A DNA stretch of 50,415 bases. Source: Deltaproteobacteria bacterium (GTDB lineage: Bacteria; Desulfobacterota; GWC2-55-46). The notes below the pieces were generated by a model. It was not told the origin of the DNA. It did not search any database and was given only the letters and a program-made list of their open reading frames with translations. This document shows, piece after piece, positions 1 to 9,620 of this stretch. Position numbers and translations under genes: made by a program. Numbering within the stretch: position 1 is the stretch's first letter; each line of letters starts with the position of its first letter. The DNA is taken from positions 1 through 50,415 of the forward strand of contig JACRCE010000101.1 in NCBI GenBank assembly GCA_016213015.1, read 5' to 3'.

Positions 1-1
1 A

Positions 2-49
2 CTTGCGAACGTCTACATGGTCAGAAGGCGCCTGTTGGGCGCGACGTAG
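2..49 (+). other. possible 3' end of an upstream gene
   Basis: One frame reads 15 codons (LANVYMVRRRLLGAT) and ends in TAG at 47-49. The composition resembles coding DNA of this window, but the piece is too short to identify. It could be chance. Confidence 0.2.
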
Positions 50-189
50 CGGCCACGCGCCCGAACCCCGCCGCATGACGTGAAAGACGGCAGAAAACGA
101 GCAGACCCGGCCGCTCCCGACGATAACCAACCCAATATTTTCCATCATCGAGCGGCACATAGACAGATACCTTGGCATTAACGTGAATA

Positions 190-230
190 AATCAGAGCTT
201 CCTATATAATATCCTAAGGAACCTCTGATT
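190..230. repeat. small imperfect hairpin repeat
   Basis: AATCAGAGCTTCC at 190-202 faces GGAACCTCTGATT at 218-230. The left arm recurs as a direct copy at 402-414, so the palindrome at 271-363 lies between two copies of the same 13-mer. No gene is visible from 50 to 571. Confidence 0.6.
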
Positions 231-270
231 AATTCCTGTTTTGTTACGAATGCCGGCTATTGCAAATTCT

Positions 271-363
271 TGTCATGCCCGAGGACTTTAATCGGGCATC
301 CAGTATCTATTTGTTTTTAAAGGCGAAATACTGGATTCCCGCTTAAAGATTGCGGGAATGACA
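271..363. repeat. REP-like palindrome, TGTCATKCCCG type
   Basis: The halves TGTCATGCCCGA...GGGCATCCAGTAT and ATACTGGATTCCCGC...GCGGGAATGACA form a long imperfect inverted repeat. Palindromes beginning TGTCATTCCCGC and containing GGAATCCAG are common intergenic repeats in environmental proteobacterial genomes (from memory). No coding function is seen. Confidence 0.65.
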
Positions 364-447
364 GATTGCGAATTTATGCTTATAACGACTGATACTGAAA
401 AAATCAGAGCTTCCCTAAGAGATTGTTGCAAAACCCAATATTGACAA

Positions 448-569
448 AGGCTGTTCAAAAAGCCTCAGATGCGAGGCGGCGAGGAGCGACGAATGAGACG
501 CACTTTGTTGTGCGTCGCAGTGAGGAGCGACGAGACAACAAAGCAGATGCGGCTTTTTCAACAGCCTGC
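448..569. repeat. repeat family A, copy 1
   Basis: About 122 bp bounded by GGCTGTTCAAAAAGCC and GGCTTTTTCAACAGCC. Inside are two GGAGCGACGA boxes around a small central hairpin (GACGCACTTTG / TTGTGCGTC). Copies 2 and 3 are at 13659-13782 and 34802-34975. The repeat ends 2-3 bp before the polX start codon, so it occupies the place where a ribosome-binding site would be. Confidence 0.85.
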
Positions 570-571
570 TT

Positions 572-2308
572 ATGGAAAACTCCGGGATAGCAAAGGTCTT
601 TACCGAGATAGCGGAACTGCTCGAAATAAAGGGCGATGACCCGTTCCGCATCCGTTCCTACAAGAATGCGGCAATGGTCGTGGAGGGTCTTACTCAAAGC
701 CTGACATCCCTTTATGAACAAGGGGGGTTAAACGGCATTCCCGGCATCGGCTTAGGACTCAGGCAAAAGATAGTCGAGATGCTTGAGACGGGCGCATGCG
801 CCTTCCATGACGAACTGCTGAAAGAACTCCCGGCCGGACTCCTTGACATCCTCAACGTCCGCGGGGTCGGCCCGAAAAAGGCCGCGCTTTTTTACAAGGA
901 ACTCGGCATAAGCACGATAGAGGCGCTTGAAAAGGCCGCAGCCGCCCACGCCCTTGCCGGGTTGAGCCACATAGGAAAGAAGACCGAGGAAAACATCTTG
1001 AAGGGCATCATGGAGCTTAAAACAATGACCGGCAGGGTTACGCTCCACTCCGCCATGCAGACCGCCGAAGCTATTATCAAGTACCTTAAAAAAACAACCA
1101 ACGCCGGGGATGTCCAACCGGCCGGAAGCATCAGACGGTGGACAGAGTCCATCGGCGACATCGACATACTTGCAATATCAAGCGAGCACGAACGGATAAT
1201 CGACGCATTCGTAAGATACCCGGAAGCCAAGGAGACCGTATCAAAGGGCGATACAAAGGCGGCGATTGCGTTGAAGAACGGCTTGCGCGTAGACATCCGC
1301 GTGCTCGACGCGGACTCTTACGGCTCTGCAATGCAGTATTTTACAGGCTCCAAGTCCCATAACGTGATAATAAGGGAGATGGCGAAGAAAAAAGGGCTGA
1401 AGATAAACGAGTACGGCGTGTTCGACGAAAAGACCGGGGAGCGTCTTGCCGGTCTCACGGAGGCTGACGTATACAAGCAGATCGGTCTGCCCTTGATATT
1501 ACCTGAATACAGGGAGGGCAGAGGAGAGATAGAGGCCGCGCTTGCCGGAAATCTGCCGAAGCCGCTTGAGTTGTGCGACATCAGAGGAGACCTGCACTGC
1601 CACACCGATGAGAGCGATGGAGCGCACTCGCTCCGTGACATGGCGCAAGAGGCCATGCGTCTTGGTTACGAGTATATGGCTATAACGGACCACTCAAGGG
1701 CCATCGGCGTCGCTCACGGCCTCGACGCGAAAAGGGCGTTAAAACAGATGGATGAGATAGACGCCTTCAACGCCTCTCTTAAAAAGGCCGGCAAAAGGTT
1801 CGTTGTCCTGAAGTCCGCCGAGGTTGACATACGCGCCGACGGCACGCTTGACCACGAGGAGGCGGTGTTGGGCAGGCTCGACTGCGTGGTCGGGGCGATA
1901 CACTCCGGCTGGAACATGACGATGGCCGAGATGACAGGCCGCATCATAAAGGGTCTGAACACCGGGCGCATAGACATACTGGCGCACCCGACCGGCAGGC
2001 TCATCGGCATCAGAAGCGCCTATCAGGTTGACATGAACGCGATAATGGAGACGGCAATAATGACAGGCGTCGCGCTTGAGCTTAACTCGTCCCCTGAGAG
2101 GCTCGACTTAAACGACGTGCACTGCCGGGCCGCTATGGAAAAGGGCATACCCGTGGCCATTTCAACGGACGCGCATTCGGCGTCCCAGTTGTCCAATATG
2201 ACTTACGGCATACACACGGCAAGACGCGGCTGGCTTGAGAAAAAGAACGTACTGAACGCAAGACCGCTAAAGGAGCTTTTGACGTGGTTGAAGAAAAGAA
2301 GGTCTTGA
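572..2308 (+). CDS. polX: family X DNA polymerase with PHP domain
   Basis: Gap-filling DNA polymerase of bacterial PolX type, a cytoplasmic repair enzyme. The 578 residues carry an N-terminal 8-kDa-like region with helix-hairpin-helix motifs (GIPGIGLGLRQKI near 55-67, NVRGVGPKKA near 95-104). The nucleotidyltransferase core follows, with GSIRRW and the metal-binding GDIDIL near 185-200 and VDIRVLD further on. A C-terminal PHP phosphoesterase domain starts near 336 with GDLHCHTDESDG, then ITDHS, LAHPTGR and STDAH. In known PolX enzymes the PHP domain gives 3'-5' exonuclease or AP-endonuclease activity. The length is normal. The ATG matches the usual family N-terminus (MENSGIAKVF), but no Shine-Dalgarno sequence precedes it because repeat A ends right there. 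Family assignment is firm. Confidence 0.95.
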   Translation: MENSGIAKVFTEIAELLEIKGDDPFRIRSYKNAAMVVEGLTQSLTSLYEQGGLNGIPGIGLGLRQKIVEMLETGACAFHDELLKELPAGLLDILNVRGVGPKKAALFYKELGISTIEALEKAAAAHALAGLSHIGKKTEENILKGIMELKTMTGRVTLHSAMQTAEAIIKYLKKTTNAGDVQPAGSIRRWTESIGDIDILAISSEHERIIDAFVRYPEAKETVSKGDTKAAIALKNGLRVDIRVLDADSYGSAMQYFTGSKSHNVIIREMAKKKGLKINEYGVFDEKTGERLAGLTEADVYKQIGLPLILPEYREGRGEIEAALAGNLPKPLELCDIRGDLHCHTDESDGAHSLRDMAQEAMRLGYEYMAITDHSRAIGVAHGLDAKRALKQMDEIDAFNASLKKAGKRFVVLKSAEVDIRADGTLDHEEAVLGRLDCVVGAIHSGWNMTMAEMTGRIIKGLNTGRIDILAHPTGRLIGIRSAYQVDMNAIMETAIMTGVALELNSSPERLDLNDVHCRAAMEKGIPVAISTDAHSASQLSNMTYGIHTARRGWLEKKNVLNARPLKELLTWLKKRRS

Positions 2309-2337
2309 AAGGCGCGTGGTGATATAATGTCATAAAG

Positions 2338-3282
2338 ATGCGCCTGAATGAGGCCATGCAGACCAGACAACCATCATACATCAAGCTCTACGAAAACGGA
2401 GAGTTGAACTCAAGGATAGCCAAACTGAACGAGCGCATGTCCGAATGCACACTATGCCCGAGGAGATGCCGCGCAAGGAGGTTCGAGGGCGACAAAGGTG
2501 TTTGCAGCGCGGGACAACTGCCAATCGTCGCCTCAGCCCAGCCTCACTTCGGGGAAGAGCCTCCCCTTACCGGCTGGGCAGGGAGCGGCACAATCTTCAT
2601 GTCCCATTGCAACATGCGCTGCGTATACTGCCAAAACGCGGACATAAGCCAAGGGAGCAAAGGCGACGAGGTTTCGCTGGACGAACTGTCAACGATGATG
2701 GTTATGCTCCAGCGCAAGGGCTGTCATAACGTAAACTTCGTAACCCCGACTCATCAAATCGCCCAGATAGTCGCGGCCCTGCCAAAGGCGATAGAAAACG
2801 GCCTGTCAGTCCCGCTCGTCTACAACTCCGGCGGTTACGAGGAGCCTGACGCCATACGCCTCTTGGACGGCATCTTCGACATATACATGCCTGATCTAAA
2901 GTACGGGGACGATGACGCGGCCTTCAATCTGTCTGCCGCAATCCACTACGTCAGGTTCTCCTTTGCCTCGGCCAAGGAGATGCACAGACAGGTGGGCGAT
3001 CTCGTGGTGGATAAAAACGGCGTCGCCCTGAGTGGGCTTATCGTGCGTCATCTCATACTGCCCAACGGCCTTGCGGGCACCTCAGAGGTGATGAGATTCA
3101 TAGCCCATGAACTGAGCGTCAATACCTACGTCAACATCATGGGACAGTACCGGCCTTGCCACAAGGCCGGACAACACCCGGCCATTGACAGGCGTATTAC
3201 GCCTGAGGAGTACGACGAGGCCATAAGGATTGCAAAGGGATACGGACTCGTAACTACCGTGAACCGTGACCGTAAACCGTGA
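2338..3282 (+). CDS. pflX: PflX-type radical SAM protein
   Basis: Radical SAM iron-sulfur enzyme of the PflX/COG1313 group, related to pyruvate-formate-lyase activating enzymes; the true substrate of this group is unknown. The cluster motif is C-NMR-C-VY-C in SHCNMRCVYCQN near residues 95-106. An N-terminal Cys-rich segment (CTLCPRRCRA, then GVCSAG) near 38-60 is also typical, and VTPTHQ is conserved further on. The length (314 aa) is normal. It lies 29 bp after polX. A TATAAT at 2323-2328 sits just before the ATG and no clear ribosome-binding site is visible. The last residues (VNRDRKP) and the stop come from the hairpin repeat at 3245-3324. Confidence 0.85.
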   Translation: MRLNEAMQTRQPSYIKLYENGELNSRIAKLNERMSECTLCPRRCRARRFEGDKGVCSAGQLPIVASAQPHFGEEPPLTGWAGSGTIFMSHCNMRCVYCQNADISQGSKGDEVSLDELSTMMVMLQRKGCHNVNFVTPTHQIAQIVAALPKAIENGLSVPLVYNSGGYEEPDAIRLLDGIFDIYMPDLKYGDDDAAFNLSAAIHYVRFSFASAKEMHRQVGDLVVDKNGVALSGLIVRHLILPNGLAGTSEVMRFIAHELSVNTYVNIMGQYRPCHKAGQHPAIDRRITPEEYDEAIRIAKGYGLVTTVNRDRKP

Positions 3283-3324
3283 CCGTAAAAGATTTCTTTG
3301 TACGATTCACGGTAGTTACGAGTC
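3245..3324. repeat. heptamer-arm hairpin (family F), copy 1
   Basis: A perfect 19-bp inverted repeat (GACTCGTAACTACCGTGAA at 3245-3263, its complement at 3306-3324) encloses tandem ACCGTGA/CCGTAAA units and the apex AAAAGATTTCTTTG. The left arm is the end of the pflX coding sequence. The stem could act as a transcript-stabilising or terminating hairpin between pflX and the carbonic anhydrase gene (inference). Confidence 0.85.
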
Positions 3325-3342
3325 TACAAAAGGATCGCTGCC

Positions 3343-3969
3343 ATGAATAAACTGCCTCAACTATTCGCGAACAACAGGAGATGGGCATCCTCCATCGAAA
3401 AGACCGATCCAGACTTTTTCAAGACCCTTGCGCGACAGCAGAAGCCGGACTACTTATGGATAGGCTGCTCTGACAGCAGGGTTCCGGCAAACGAGATCGT
3501 AGGGCTTATGCCCGGCGAACTGTTCGTGCACAGGAACGTGGCAAACCTCGTCGTTCACACGGACATGAACTGCCTGTCGGTCATTCAATACGCGGTCGAG
3601 GTCTTGAATGTAAAACACATAATGGTATGCGGCCATTACGGATGCGGCGGCATAATTGCGGCGACTGAGGACAAAACGCACGGCCTCATAGACAACTGGC
3701 TAAGACACATACGGGACGTCCGTTCAATCCATTTGGACGAGTTGAAGGGGCTGGGGGATAAACCAACGATGTTGAACCGCCTTTGCGAATTGAACGTCAT
3801 CAGGCAGGTCTCCAACGTTTGTCAAACGACGATAGTTCAGGACGCATGGGCAAGAAAGCGCCCGCTTGCGGTGCACGGCTGGATATACGGCATAGAGGAC
3901 GGGCTATTAAGAAACCTCGACGTTTGCGTCGCGGGAAGGAGAGACTTCAAGCGGGTGTTCGGGGGATAG
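3343..3969 (+). CDS. can: beta-class carbonic anhydrase
   Basis: Zinc enzyme interconverting CO2 and bicarbonate in the cytoplasm. All zinc-site residues are present: Cys42 and Asp44 in IGCSDSRV, His98 and Cys101 in CGHYGCGG, at the same numbers as in Escherichia coli Can. RNVAN (64-68) and the GLIDNWL segment are also typical. The length (208 aa) is normal for the short plant-like/Can type. AAGGA lies about 8 nt before the ATG. The gene follows pflX by 60 bp across a hairpin repeat and converges with the minus-strand CNNM/CBS gene, ending only 7 bp from it. Confidence 0.96.
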   Translation: MNKLPQLFANNRRWASSIEKTDPDFFKTLARQQKPDYLWIGCSDSRVPANEIVGLMPGELFVHRNVANLVVHTDMNCLSVIQYAVEVLNVKHIMVCGHYGCGGIIAATEDKTHGLIDNWLRHIRDVRSIHLDELKGLGDKPTMLNRLCELNVIRQVSNVCQTTIVQDAWARKRPLAVHGWIYGIEDGLLRNLDVCVAGRRDFKRVFGG

Positions 3970-3976
3970 ACCGGCC

Positions 3977-5311
3977 TTATCCTCCCTTCTTCCTCTTTCC
4001 CCCCTCGATAGGCTCGACCTTCACCTTTACGATCCTGTTCAGCTCAACGTCAACGACCGTAAAGCGCATCTCCTTGAAGATTACGAACTCCCCTCCCCTC
4101 GGTATCCGCTGGAGTTTGGCAAGCATGAACCCGGCAAGGGTGTTGTACTCCTCGTCGCCCTCCTCCTCGATTACAAGCCCCGCGTCCTCAAGGTCTCCGA
4201 TGGAGGCGGATGCGTCTATGAGCATGGCGCCGTCCTTCAACTTTTCAACAAGCCCGCCCTTGCCCGTGTCGTACTCATCCTCTATCTCTCCGACTATCTC
4301 CTCAAGCAGGTCTTCTATCGTTACAAGCCCGTCCACGTCGCCGTGCTCGTCAATGACTATGGCTATGTGCATCTTCCTGCGCTGCATCTCGCGAAGGAGT
4401 TTGCTTATCATTATGGAGTTCGGCACGAAGTACGGCCGGCGCATCAGTTCGGAGATGACGATCGGCCCGCCGTGCTCAACGGCGCGGAACACGTCCTTGT
4501 TGTAGAGGATGCCGATGACCTTTTCAATGGTCTGGCTGTAGACCGGGTATCTTGAAAAACCGGTCTCGGATATGAACCTCAATGCCTTTTTCGGGTCCAT
4601 TTCAACGTCAATGGCGCTTATCACGCGCTTGGAAACCATGACCTCCTTTACCGTCGCGTCCGCGAACTCGAAGACGCCGTGCAGAAGCGCGGCCTCGGTC
4701 TCCTCGAATATGCCGGTGTCCTTGCCCTCCCTGATGAAAAACTTGAGTTCCTCCTCTGATACGAACGCGCGTTTTTCCTCGCCCTTTACGCCGAGAAGCC
4801 TCAAGACAGCCCTGTTCGAGATTGTAAGGGTTTTAACGACTACGACTGAAATCCTTGAAAGCAGGTCTATGGGAACGGCGCTCGACAACGCGATCTTTTC
4901 CGCATGGCGCATGGCAAGGGACTTGGGCGCAAGCTCGCCTAAGACGAGCGTGGCGTAGGATATGATGACGACTACCGTTGCGACGGAGAGGGCCTCCGCG
5001 TAATGGCGCGCGGGCTCGAACGGCGCGGCAAGGAAAAAAGGTTTCAGGGCCTCTATGGCCGCCACGCCGCCTATGACCGAGGCAAGGGTTCCGACGACCG
5101 TAACGCCGATCTGCACGGTCGCAAGAAACCTGTCAGGGTCCTCCTTGAGTTTTGTAACCGTCGCGGCGCTCCGGTTGCCCTCCTTTGCAAGCTTGGAGAT
5201 GAGGCTCCGCTTGGCCGTGATTATGGCTATCTCGGCGCTTGAAAAAAAACCGTTCAGAAGTATCAGTATGAATACGACGATTGCTTCGAATAAGAGGCTG
5301 TCTGACGACAC
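3977..5311 (-). CDS. CNNM/CBS-domain membrane protein (CorC/HlyC family)
   Basis: Inner-membrane protein of the DUF21-CBS-CorC family. Members are linked to magnesium or cobalt efflux; older 'hemolysin C' names are misleading. Order in the 444 residues: CNNM domain with about four membrane segments (first IVVFILILLNGFFSSAEIAI near 10-29, then GTLASVIGGVAA and VVVIISYATLVLGELAPKSLA), a CBS pair (about 205-330, including VMVSKRVISAID and HIAIVIDEHGDVDGLVTIED), and a C-terminal CorC/HlyC domain (about 345-430). GTG start, supported by AAGGAG 6 nt upstream. The gene stands alone between a hairpin repeat and the convergent carbonic anhydrase. The transported ion cannot be read from sequence. Confidence 0.92.
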   Translation of the reverse strand: MSSDSLLFEAIVVFILILLNGFFSSAEIAIITAKRSLISKLAKEGNRSAATVTKLKEDPDRFLATVQIGVTVVGTLASVIGGVAAIEALKPFFLAAPFEPARHYAEALSVATVVVIISYATLVLGELAPKSLAMRHAEKIALSSAVPIDLLSRISVVVVKTLTISNRAVLRLLGVKGEEKRAFVSEEELKFFIREGKDTGIFEETEAALLHGVFEFADATVKEVMVSKRVISAIDVEMDPKKALRFISETGFSRYPVYSQTIEKVIGILYNKDVFRAVEHGGPIVISELMRRPYFVPNSIMISKLLREMQRRKMHIAIVIDEHGDVDGLVTIEDLLEEIVGEIEDEYDTGKGGLVEKLKDGAMLIDASASIGDLEDAGLVIEEEGDEEYNTLAGFMLAKLQRIPRGGEFVIFKEMRFTVVDVELNRIVKVKVEPIEGGKRKKGG

Positions 5312-5326
5312 TTAATCTCCTTAAGG

Positions 5327-5405
5327 TTATCGGTGGACGGTTATCGGTTATCGGTTTAAGGATAGTTATTCTTTTACCTTCACTGATAACCGCTAACCGA
5401 TAACG
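5327..5405. repeat. heptamer-arm hairpin (family F), TTATCGG variant
   Basis: The arms are tandem GGTTATC units on the left (5327-5373) and GATAACC/GCTAACC units on the right (5384-5404). The apex AAGGATAGTTATTCTTTTAC matches the AAAGGATTCTTCTTTTAC apex of the TTCACGG-type copies, so the loop is shared although the arm units differ. It lies between the CNNM/CBS and enolase genes. Confidence 0.75.
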
Positions 5406-5417
5406 TCTTTACGGCGC

Positions 5418-6692
<1,275 letters not shown>

Positions 6693-6731
6693 TTATGATT
6701 TCCTCCGGAATATTTATTGCAAACCGTAGAT

Positions 6732-6759
6732 ATTATACTTTCAGGCCATGAAAAAGCAA
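6732..6759 (-). promoter_or_regulatory. sigma70-like promoter of eno
   Basis: On the minus strand TTGCTT is followed after 16 bp by TATAAT. The predicted start near 6725 leaves a leader of about 33 nt containing the GGAGG of eno. Confidence 0.6.
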
Positions 6760-6861
6760 GATTTACCGAAAAGACGGTCGGCAATTATCAGAGCCGGTAT
6801 TACGTTGCGGCTTATTTGTCGTTGCATTGGGCAAAGACACTGATCTGTTCCGTTCGGTATT

Positions 6862-7281
6862 TCAACCAAACTTTTTCACACCCGCTTTCTTTGCGGCCTT
6901 TTGCAAATCTTCGTCGAGCGTGGCCAATGGCGCGCCGCGGCGCAAAGCCAACTCAAGGTAGGAGGCGTCGTAAGCGGACAACTTGTATCGCCGCGCCAGT
7001 TGAAGGGTATCGGACAGCGCGTGCGCGAACGTGGCCGCGTCCACTTCAATATCCACCTCCGCGAGCATCTCAAGGAATGCCCCGCTCCGCGCTTCCGTCA
7101 CCAAGCCTTTTGCTTCCGCCCCGGCAATGACGTTTGCCACTTCAAGCCCCCATATTACGGGAACGATGGCGCTGGCATGTTTCATCGCATCGAGCGCTTT
7201 GCCGGCATAGGCAAGTTCTTGCGGTTTGCCGTCGCCGAAAAACCAACGCATGGTCACCGAGTTATCGAGGACGAAGCTCAT
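6862..7281 (-). CDS. PIN-domain toxin, VapC-like
   Basis: Likely ribonuclease toxin of a type II toxin-antitoxin pair. The 139 residues fit a PIN domain: acidic residue in VLDNSVTMRWF near the N-terminus (Asp5), a central Glu in WGLEVANV, YDASYLELALRRG with the C-terminal acidic cluster, and LATLDEDLQKAAKKAG at the end. These correspond to the usual PIN acidic residues. Its ATG overlaps the TGA of the antitoxin gene (ATGA), the normal arrangement of such pairs. The RNA target of VapC enzymes is often initiator tRNA or 23S rRNA, but nothing here reveals which. Confidence 0.85.
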   Translation of the reverse strand: MSFVLDNSVTMRWFFGDGKPQELAYAGKALDAMKHASAIVPVIWGLEVANVIAGAEAKGLVTEARSGAFLEMLAEVDIEVDAATFAHALSDTLQLARRYKLSAYDASYLELALRRGAPLATLDEDLQKAAKKAGVKKFG

Positions 7282-7520
7282 TGGCGTCCCTCCTCGATGA
7301 GTTTCTTGATGTTTACACCACGCACGGGGTCGGCCAGCATAAATGCCTTGAGCTTTTCCGCCGCGATAACCTTGTCCTTCGCGCTCACGCCCAAGCTTGG
7401 CACCAAATCCGCAATGGCCTCCCCACGATTGGTGATGGTAAAGCTTTTGCCGCTCTTGACCTGCCGTAACAGTTCGGAAAGCTTTGTTTTCGCTTCATAT
7501 GAACCAATTTTGATCTTCAT
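7278..7520 (-). CDS. Phd/YefM-type antitoxin
   Basis: Small DNA-binding antitoxin predicted to neutralise the adjacent PIN toxin and repress the pair. The start chosen gives 80 residues (MKIKIGSYEAKTKLSELL...), with the Phd-fold pattern 'YEAKTKLSELLRQVKSGKSF' then ITNRGEAIADLVP. The ATG at 7520 is preceded by GGGGAG at about 7 nt. A longer in-frame extension to 7628 crosses a repeat and is probably not translated. Translation is coupled to the toxin through a 4-bp overlap. Confidence 0.85.
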   Translation of the reverse strand: MKIKIGSYEAKTKLSELLRQVKSGKSFTITNRGEAIADLVPSLGVSAKDKVIAAEKLKAFMLADPVRGVNIKKLIEEGRQ

Positions 7521-7541
7521 AATTCTCCCCGCAAAAGGTAG

Positions 7542-7585
7542 ATAGGCTGAAGGTTGAAGAAACCTAAACCCCTTCAGCCTAAACC
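7542..7585. repeat. CCTTCAGCCTA hairpin repeat (family G)
   Basis: Perfect 11-bp inverted repeat: TAGGCTGAAGG at 7543-7553 and CCTTCAGCCTA at 7571-7581, upstream of the antitoxin gene. The same CCTTCAGCCT unit occurs as a direct tandem at 16676-16700. The layout (tandem short units in inverted arms) resembles family F with another unit. Confidence 0.6.
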
Positions 7586-7686
7586 CGTTAGTATAGACCA
7601 GTATATAGACCAGCCTGATAAAAATCAAGTGTTCAGTTCAGGAAGAACTTCGTTCCCGCCATGTAAGACCGCCGTGTGCAACTGAG

Positions 7687-7715
7687 TTGACTTGCTCACG
7701 ATATTGGACGATAAT
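7687..7715 (+). promoter_or_regulatory. sigma70-like promoter of the Na/Pi cotransporter gene
   Basis: TTGACT, a 17-bp spacer, then GATAAT. The predicted start near 7722 gives a leader of about 50 nt. No Pho box was recognised by eye. Confidence 0.6.
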
Positions 7716-7770
7716 AAAATAAAGCGGCGTTGCCGTTATTTGTCAAATTTCGCCGTATTTACGAATAGTT

Positions 7771-9387
7771 ATGACCACCTTATCCATCCTCAGCATATTC
7801 GGCTCCGTTGCCTTGATACTCTACGGCATGAGGTTTGCCGGTGACGGGCTTCAAAAGGCCGCGGGCCCCCGCCTCAAAAACTTCCTCATAAAGGCGACGT
7901 CCAATCGCTTCAAGGGCATCGGCGTAGGGGCCGCGATCACGGCCCTCTTGCAAAGCTCAAGCGCAACGACGATCATGCTCGTGGGCTTTGTCGGCTCAGG
8001 ACTCATGGGCCTGGCCGAAACGATGGGCGTTATGCTCGGCGCGGACATCGGCACGACGTTGACCGTTCAAATCCTCGCCTTCAAGGTATACGACTACGCG
8101 ATAGCCCTCATCGGCGCGGGCGTCCTTTTACATCTGACGAGCGGCAACGGGGCGATAAGACACGCGGGCCAGGCCATCCTCGGCTTCGGCTTCGTATTCT
8201 TCGGCTTGAAACTCCTCATGGAAACCTTTGCCCCAATTGCCGCAAACCCTCTGCTTGGCGGATTTCTCGTGGGCTTCAGTTCGGACCCGGTTGCGGGGAT
8301 AATCATATCAGGGCTTTTGACCGCGCTATTCCAGAGCAGCGCGGCAACCCTCGGCATAGCCATCACGGCGGCCCATTCCGGGCTTTTGACGATCGACGCG
8401 GCAATGCCCATCGTGCTCGGGGCCAACGTCGGCACCTGCGTCAGCGCCATAGTGTCGAGCTGGGGCGCAAACATTGACGCAAAGAGGGTGGCTGTCGCGC
8501 ACGTACTGTTCAAGGTGCTCGGCGTAATAATCGTAATGCCTTTCCTGTACGCCATCGCGCATCTCGTCGGATACGCCTCGCTTGACCCGGCAAGGCAGGT
8601 GGCGATAGCGCACACGCTTTTCAATATAGCGATTGCGATCATATTCCTGCCCTTCATAACCCCGTTTGCAGGCATGATAAAAAGGCTCCTGCCGGACAAG
8701 CCGGACACGCATAAACCCGGCGCAAAGTACCTCGACCCGATCGTATTAGCCTCGCCGTCCCTTGCCCTTGTGCAGGCGACAAGAGAGGCCCTGCGGGTCG
8801 CGGACATAGTGCAGGAGATGCTTGGCAGATCCATAGAGGCGTTCATCAGGAATGATACCCAACTCATCGAATCAATTGAAGAAAAAGACGACGACGTCGA
8901 TCTGCTCGACAAGGAGATCAAGCTCTACCTTACACGCCTTACAAGGGAGAGCCTCTCTGAAGAACAGTCCAGACGAGAGTTGGAGATAATGCTGTTTTCC
9001 GACAACATGGAGAACATCGGGGACGTGGTGGACAAAAACCTGATGGAACTCGGACGTAAAAAGATAAAGAACGAGGCATCCTTCTCAAAGGAAGGGCTTG
9101 AGGAAATACAACTTCTCCATCAAAAGGTCGTTGAGAACTTTAAGCTCGCCGTGGCCGCGTTTGCGGGAAGCGACCCGGAGCTTGCCCAGAAGCTCGTTAA
9201 TCACAAATCGAGGTTTTCAGAACTGGAGCGGGAGTTGAGGCAGGCGCACATCAACCGCCTTCATCTCGGCTTGAAAGAGACGATCGACACAAGCGCCATT
9301 CATCTCGACGTGCTCACCAACCTCAAACGCATAAACTCGTGCGTTACCAACGTGGCCTACCCGATACTTGAGAGGGCAAATGGTTGA
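7771..9387 (+). CDS. Na/phosphate cotransporter family protein with PhoU-like domain
   Basis: Inner-membrane protein of the NptA/PNaS family, predicted to carry phosphate with sodium. Two inverted halves each hold the QSSSA/QSSAA signature: ALLQSSSATT near residue 68 and TALFQSSAATLGIA near 185; GADIGTTLT and GANVGTCVSA follow each one. Eight or so hydrophobic segments fill residues 1-300. A soluble C-terminal PhoU-like helical region (about 325-538) follows, as in many bacterial members. The length (538 aa) is normal. It is the only long plus-strand gene between 4 and 49 kb. No strong ribosome-binding site is seen before the ATG. Confidence 0.93.
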   Translation: MTTLSILSIFGSVALILYGMRFAGDGLQKAAGPRLKNFLIKATSNRFKGIGVGAAITALLQSSSATTIMLVGFVGSGLMGLAETMGVMLGADIGTTLTVQILAFKVYDYAIALIGAGVLLHLTSGNGAIRHAGQAILGFGFVFFGLKLLMETFAPIAANPLLGGFLVGFSSDPVAGIIISGLLTALFQSSAATLGIAITAAHSGLLTIDAAMPIVLGANVGTCVSAIVSSWGANIDAKRVAVAHVLFKVLGVIIVMPFLYAIAHLVGYASLDPARQVAIAHTLFNIAIAIIFLPFITPFAGMIKRLLPDKPDTHKPGAKYLDPIVLASPSLALVQATREALRVADIVQEMLGRSIEAFIRNDTQLIESIEEKDDDVDLLDKEIKLYLTRLTRESLSEEQSRRELEIMLFSDNMENIGDVVDKNLMELGRKKIKNEASFSKEGLEEIQLLHQKVVENFKLAVAAFAGSDPELAQKLVNHKSRFSELERELRQAHINRLHLGLKETIDTSAIHLDVLTNLKRINSCVTNVAYPILERANG

Positions 9388-9407
9388 TGCATCGCCCGTA
9401 GTCCCGT

Positions 9408-9429
9408 AGGGTGGGCAACTGCCCACCCT
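9408..9429. repeat. perfect hairpin after the Na/Pi gene
   Basis: AGGGTGGGCA-AC-TGCCCACCCT forms a 10-bp stem 20 bp after the Na/Pi stop. It lacks a T-run, so it is not a classical terminator; it may be a REP-type element or stabilise the 3' end. Confidence 0.6.
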
Positions 9430-9470
9430 GCACGATTATTCATCATGCCCGCGGCATACTGCTCACCCAG

Positions 9471-9599
9471 ATGAAGCTCGGTCTCGGAGAGGCCGAATGG
9501 CAGAGCGGCGTGTTACAACTGCTGGTACATGCGGCAATAGTACTGGCGCTGGTTATCAGCCTGTCCGTCTATCTCAAGAGCCAAAAGCAACCGGAGTAG
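9471..9599 (+). pseudogene. possible small membrane protein or 3' gene fragment
   Basis: 42 codons with coding-like codon use and one hydrophobic stretch (LLVHAAIVLALVISLSVYL) ending in a charged tail. The frame is also open upstream to 9411 (HARGILLTQ...), but there is no ribosome-binding site, and the 5' side runs into the hairpin at 9408-9429. It could be the remaining 3' end of a larger membrane-protein gene cut at that repeat, or a small protein. I do not recognise the family. Confidence 0.3.
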
Positions 9600-9620
9600 G
9601 CATCTACCTCTCCGACCGGT

